Shown in pieces: positions 60,992 through 64,000 of a stretch of DNA of 64,000 bases (the stretch's first letter is position 1; the number at the start of each line of letters is the position of its first letter). The stretch comes from Hirudinaria manillensis (Eukaryota; Annelida; Clitellata; Hirudinida; Hirudinidae), in the NCBI GenBank assembly GCA_034509925.1, contig CM067538.1, forward strand, positions 2,727,001-2,791,000. Direction: 5' to 3'. Below the pieces are notes generated by a model that searched no databases, was not told the DNA's origin, and saw only the letters and a list, made by a program, of their open reading frames with translations. The translations under genes were made by a program, and so were the position numbers.

Positions 60992-63847
60992 TTATTATTA
61001 CTATTATTTATTGTTATTGTTATTATTAGACTCATTTTTTATTTGTTTTCACATTTAACAGTGTCTCCATGGTGAGGACGGATGCCAGGTGAATATCTTG
61101 AACTTTTTTAAGAACTTTTGTTATTTGAGTTGTATTTTATTGTATTGTATTTTATTTTATTTTATAAATTCTACAAAATAATAATAAAACTATGACTGAT
61201 ATGTTCATTGTTGTGTCTGCTGAGCTCATGTTATTGCAACATGTTGTTGTTATGAAGTTGTGATGATTTGCAACATGTTGTTATGAAGTTGTGATGACTT
61301 GCAACATGTTGTTGTTGTGAAGTTGTGATGACTTGCAACATGTTGTTGTTGTGATGTTGTGACAAGACTTTGTCGATCCCCAGATTCAAAGATTGGTTGG
61401 AAAGTGAGACACAAGATGTTAGAAGGTCAGATTTTGAGTTTAATTCTGAAAACAAATTTTAAAAAAATTGCAACTTCAGCAATGATGATGATGATGATTA
61501 CCATCATTCTACTGATTTCAGTTAAGTATAATTGGTCGTTTAATTGATTTTTAATTTAATAAAAAATAATTGAATATTTAATAATAATAATTTATATTAA
61601 TATAAATCTTGATTCTTTAGGAACGAGGATAGCAACATTCCAGAAGTTGAGGGGGAAGCCAAGACAAATGGCGCTGGTGGTGATGATGACGACGACGACG
61701 ATGACAACAACGACAGTACAAAACCAGAATTGCTTGCTGACGTGAGTGTTGCGAGTGTCATTCATGAATTGCCTCTAAAAAGGATTATTGACGTTTTCCT
61801 GTCATAAATATCCATAAATATTCATAAATCAAACAATGCTGAAGGAGGTTGAAGGAGAGCAGATGTTGCAAAATAATTTTTGTGATTTTTGTTTTTAAAT
61901 AGGATTTAATGCTTACAGAAGATCAGGGAATAGTTTTACATTCTGTAATTTTGTGAATTGGTTTATTTATGAAATCGTGATGTTGTGATTGTTTAAAAAA
62001 TTCGCTTAAGGAAATTAATTAAATTTTAAAAATGAATTTATTAATACTGATAAATATTATCATTATTGTTATTATTATTATTGTTATTATTATTACTATA
62101 TTGTTATTATTATTATTATTTATATTTATGATATCCAACAGGCACAGATGAAGATAAAAATGCTGAATGAAAAAATCAAAAGTGAACTCAAATCTGTGGA
62201 CAAATCAGAATCTGAGGTCAACAAAAACAACAGCTTCATTTTAAATCATCGTTTGAAATCAATTATTTATTTAAGCCACTGGTGTTGGTTGATTAATTGA
62301 TTGATGGATTAGGTTAATCATGTTCATTACTTAATTAATTAAGGTACTCATGCTAAATGATTGGTAAATCAATTGAGTTGATTAATTAGGTCAATCTTGT
62401 TAAGTTAACAAAACTTAACAAAATATGATAGATTAATTAACAAAATATGATTAATTAAGTTATCCATATTAATTAACCAATTAAGAGGGTCTACTGCATC
62501 AATTAATTAAACTGAGAACTCAAATTAATTATTTATTTAAGTCAACATTAATTAATTAATTAGGTTAATCCTGTTAATTAATTGATTAATTAACTTCCAG
62601 GGTGAACAGTTGAAGGGTTGATTAATTAATCATTTAAACTGAGCATGCTAATTAATTATTTATTTATTTAAGTCAACGGTGTTGGGATAATTAATTAAGG
62701 TACTCGTGCTAAGTCATCGATTAACTAAATTGGGTTAACCTTGTTAATCAACCAACCACGTGAGTCATATCGATTAATTAAGCCTGCCATGGTAACCGAT
62801 TGATCGATTAATTAGGTTAATCACGTTAATTACTTAATTAATCGATTGATTATCAGGATGAACAGCTGAAGGGCATCGACGCCGAGTACGAGTTGCTGAG
62901 GATGGAGAAGGAGAGGCAGGAGGAAGAGTGGTGTGAGTTGGAGAAGCAGAAACAACACCAACTGTCGCTGCGAATGGACGATCAAATCATACTCAACAAG
63001 CAGCAGGTAATGAATAATTATAATATTATAATTGTAATTATAAGGGACCCCCAATCCATGATAAATTTTTAGAAAAATTAAAATTATAATATGAACTAAG
63101 ATTATTATGAATATTGTAATATTATGAATATTATAATTATGATTATAAGGGACCCCCCACCCATGTTAAATTTTTCTCCATGTTCTGCATCTATCACTGT
63201 CCTATTCTATTTTGACAACATTATCATTATTGGCATCATTACCATGCCCATCATCATCGTCGTCATCATCGTTTTTTGATGAACATTTGGAATTCAGGCA
63301 TGGTTAGCTTTGATTTGATCATCATCGTCGTCTTCGTCATCAATATCATCATCATCATCATCATTAATATCATCATCAGGAGCACATGGACAAGATTCGC
63401 GAGGCCGAGAAGAGGATTTGGAGCGTGGAGATCGAGGAGATGAGGGCCCTCATGGACGAGGAGGTGCAGCAGTTGTGCCACGCCCCCCTCGGCTACTCGA
63501 TCGGGACTCCAGACGACTCGAGTCTACACGCTCCGTCGAGCTGTCGGGGAACCAGTTTCGACGGGCGTCGTCGTACCCCCGCGACGGCCGGTCCCCGTGA
63601 CGCGTTCGAGTGCGTCTCTTTGGATGGCGGCATCAGGCGACGCCTTCCTTCGATTCGTTCCTCGACTCCTCTTCTTTCCGTCGTCGGAAGCACGACGTTC
63701 GAAGACGTTCTGTCGACGGACGTCGAAACTTTCGATCTCGTGTCGAGCTCCTCCTACGAACGAGCGGACGACTTTCGCCGGTCGGCGGTGCACCTGCCGA
63801 CGGACCCGAGGGGAGACAGCTTCGTGAGGTTAAAGGGGGGGAGTTGA
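48797..63847 (+). CDS. KIF16B: Kinesin-3 family motor, KIF16B/Klp98A type; C-terminus possibly beyond the window
   Basis: Plus-end-directed motor; in vertebrates it carries early endosomes. Exons: 48797-48843 (ATG), 49847-49916, 50256-50372, 50812-50928, 51347-51379, 51696-51748, 52517-52623, 52982-53124, 54186-54253, 54526-54626, 56118-56294, 56725-56822, 57193-57267, 57882-57953, 59116-59298, 59464-59515, 59768-59905, 60263-60440, 61062-61088, 61621-61741, 62142-62216, 62857-63006 and 63380-63847. All phases agree: 889 residues and a TGA. Motor domain about 1-375: P-loop GQTGSGKT (103-110), switch I NEHSSRSH (213-220), switch II DLAGSE (248-253). Neck coil follows, then WTDKWKEV...[17 protein letters not shown], typical of KIF16B, an FHA domain (about 488-570) with [18 protein letters not shown], an Asp tract and charged coiled coil. 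Human KIF16B is about 1300 residues and ends in a PX domain. A donor at 63828/63829 (GTGAG|GTTAAAG) could splice onward, so the stop at 63845 may belong to a short form or to an intron. The loop before [13 protein letters not shown] is Ser-rich. Confidence 0.93.
51175..51300. repeat. AACAAATTAATAATAAATT tandem repeat
   Basis: Imperfect 10-20 bp period in a KIF16B intron upstream of the exon 51347-51379. Confidence 0.8.
53468..53690. repeat. Tandem duplication of about 112 bp in a KIF16B intron
   Basis: ATTAGGATGAAATGAATAA and GTCAGCCTAATA landmarks occur twice in the same order, spaced about 110 bp apart, with modest divergence. Confidence 0.85.
60505..60880. repeat. Tandem repeat of about 152 bp, two full copies and a decayed third
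   Basis: AATTCAATGGTTGAAATGAT, TTTCTCAGTTGATGCATCAT and TGATCATTACGAAATTAGTT recur in order at about 60530 and 60670; a shorter third copy near 60810 keeps GTTGATGCATCATTTGAT. Copies are joined by (GATT)n. Confidence 0.88.
61236..61360. repeat. Minisatellite of about 38 bp, three to four copies
   Basis: Unit containing GCAACATGTTGTTGTT and GAAGTTGTGATGACTT, in a KIF16B intron. Confidence 0.88.
62290..62850. repeat. Diffuse repeats of TTAATTAATTAGGTTAATC in a KIF16B intron
   Basis: At least six loose copies of 'GATTAATTAGGTTAATCNTGTTAATT' type sequence, with variable spacing, fill the intron between exons 62142-62216 and 62857-63006. Confidence 0.7.
63018..63175. repeat. Duplicated segment in the last visible KIF16B intron
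   Basis: ATTATAAGGGACCCCC followed by CCATG(A/T)TAAATTTTT occurs at about 63038 and 63142, preceded in both by ATTATAAT repeats. Confidence 0.8.
63240..63379. repeat. ATC/GTC microsatellite ending in a splice acceptor
   Basis: Imperfect (ATC)n and CGTCGTC tract whose last unit supplies the acceptor ATCATCATCAG|GAG of the exon starting at 63380. Confidence 0.85.
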
Positions 63848-64000
63848 CCGAGTGATTTGTAATTAGTTAACTATGGGTTAACATTGGCAGAAGTACAATG
63901 ACTTATAAGTTAACTTATACAACATCTTGTCGTAGAATTGTTATCAAAATGCATTGATTAATGTCAATATTATTATTATTAATTGAATTAAGTAACCTCA

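Noticed and set aside
63493-63855. Several Arg-rich frames on both strands
   Set aside because: Shadows of the GC-rich last KIF16B exon, whose own frame continues the coiled coil in phase.

Overview
The window is animal nuclear DNA. It is AT-rich, its genes are split into many short exons with GT-AG introns, and it is packed with microsatellites (GAT/GAC, ATC, CAA, CAC, TGAG, CCAT, TATAA). The genes present (axonemal DNAI3, an alpha-2-macroglobulin relative, PRC1, kinesin-3 KIF16B) and the metazoan-type tRNA-Gly fit an invertebrate. The repeat style would suit a lophotrochozoan such as an annelid, but that is a guess. I saw no CRISPR array, prokaryotic operon or virus-derived element.

Layout from left to right. 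1-8170, minus strand: the first 14 coding exons (577 codons) of DNAI3/WDR63, with the C-terminal WD repeats lying beyond the left edge. 9204-11952, plus: exons of an alpha-2-macroglobulin/TEP-family gene with an N-terminal part and a piece of the A2M domain but no recognisable thioester domain. 13168-18511, plus: a complete PRC1 (anaphase spindle midzone cross-linker) of about 646 residues. 19535-19605, plus: tRNA-Gly(CCC). 23001-46403, plus: a seven-exon gene for a 522-residue protein with tandem MATH/TRAF-like domains. I could not name it, and a roughly 16.3 kb intron splits it. That intron holds a decayed Tc1-type transposon (31373-32996) and many satellites. 46404-48796: intergenic, with a MITE-like inverted-repeat element. 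48797-63847, plus: a kinesin-3 motor of the KIF16B type (23 exons, 889 codons as read) with motor, FHA and coiled-coil regions. A PX domain, if present, would lie beyond the right edge.

Exon boundaries were placed by hand from splice consensus and reading-frame phase. Phases are consistent across DNAI3, PRC1, the MATH-like gene and KIF16B, which is the main reason for trusting those models. PRC1 and KIF16B are both microtubule proteins and DNAI3 is an axonemal dynein subunit, but neighbouring genes here are probably independent units. The most unusual features are the unnamed MATH-like gene, a copied exon piece flanked by 15-bp inverted repeats inside it, a serine tract in place of the lysine-rich loop of the kinesin, and microsatellites that form splice-site neighbourhoods.
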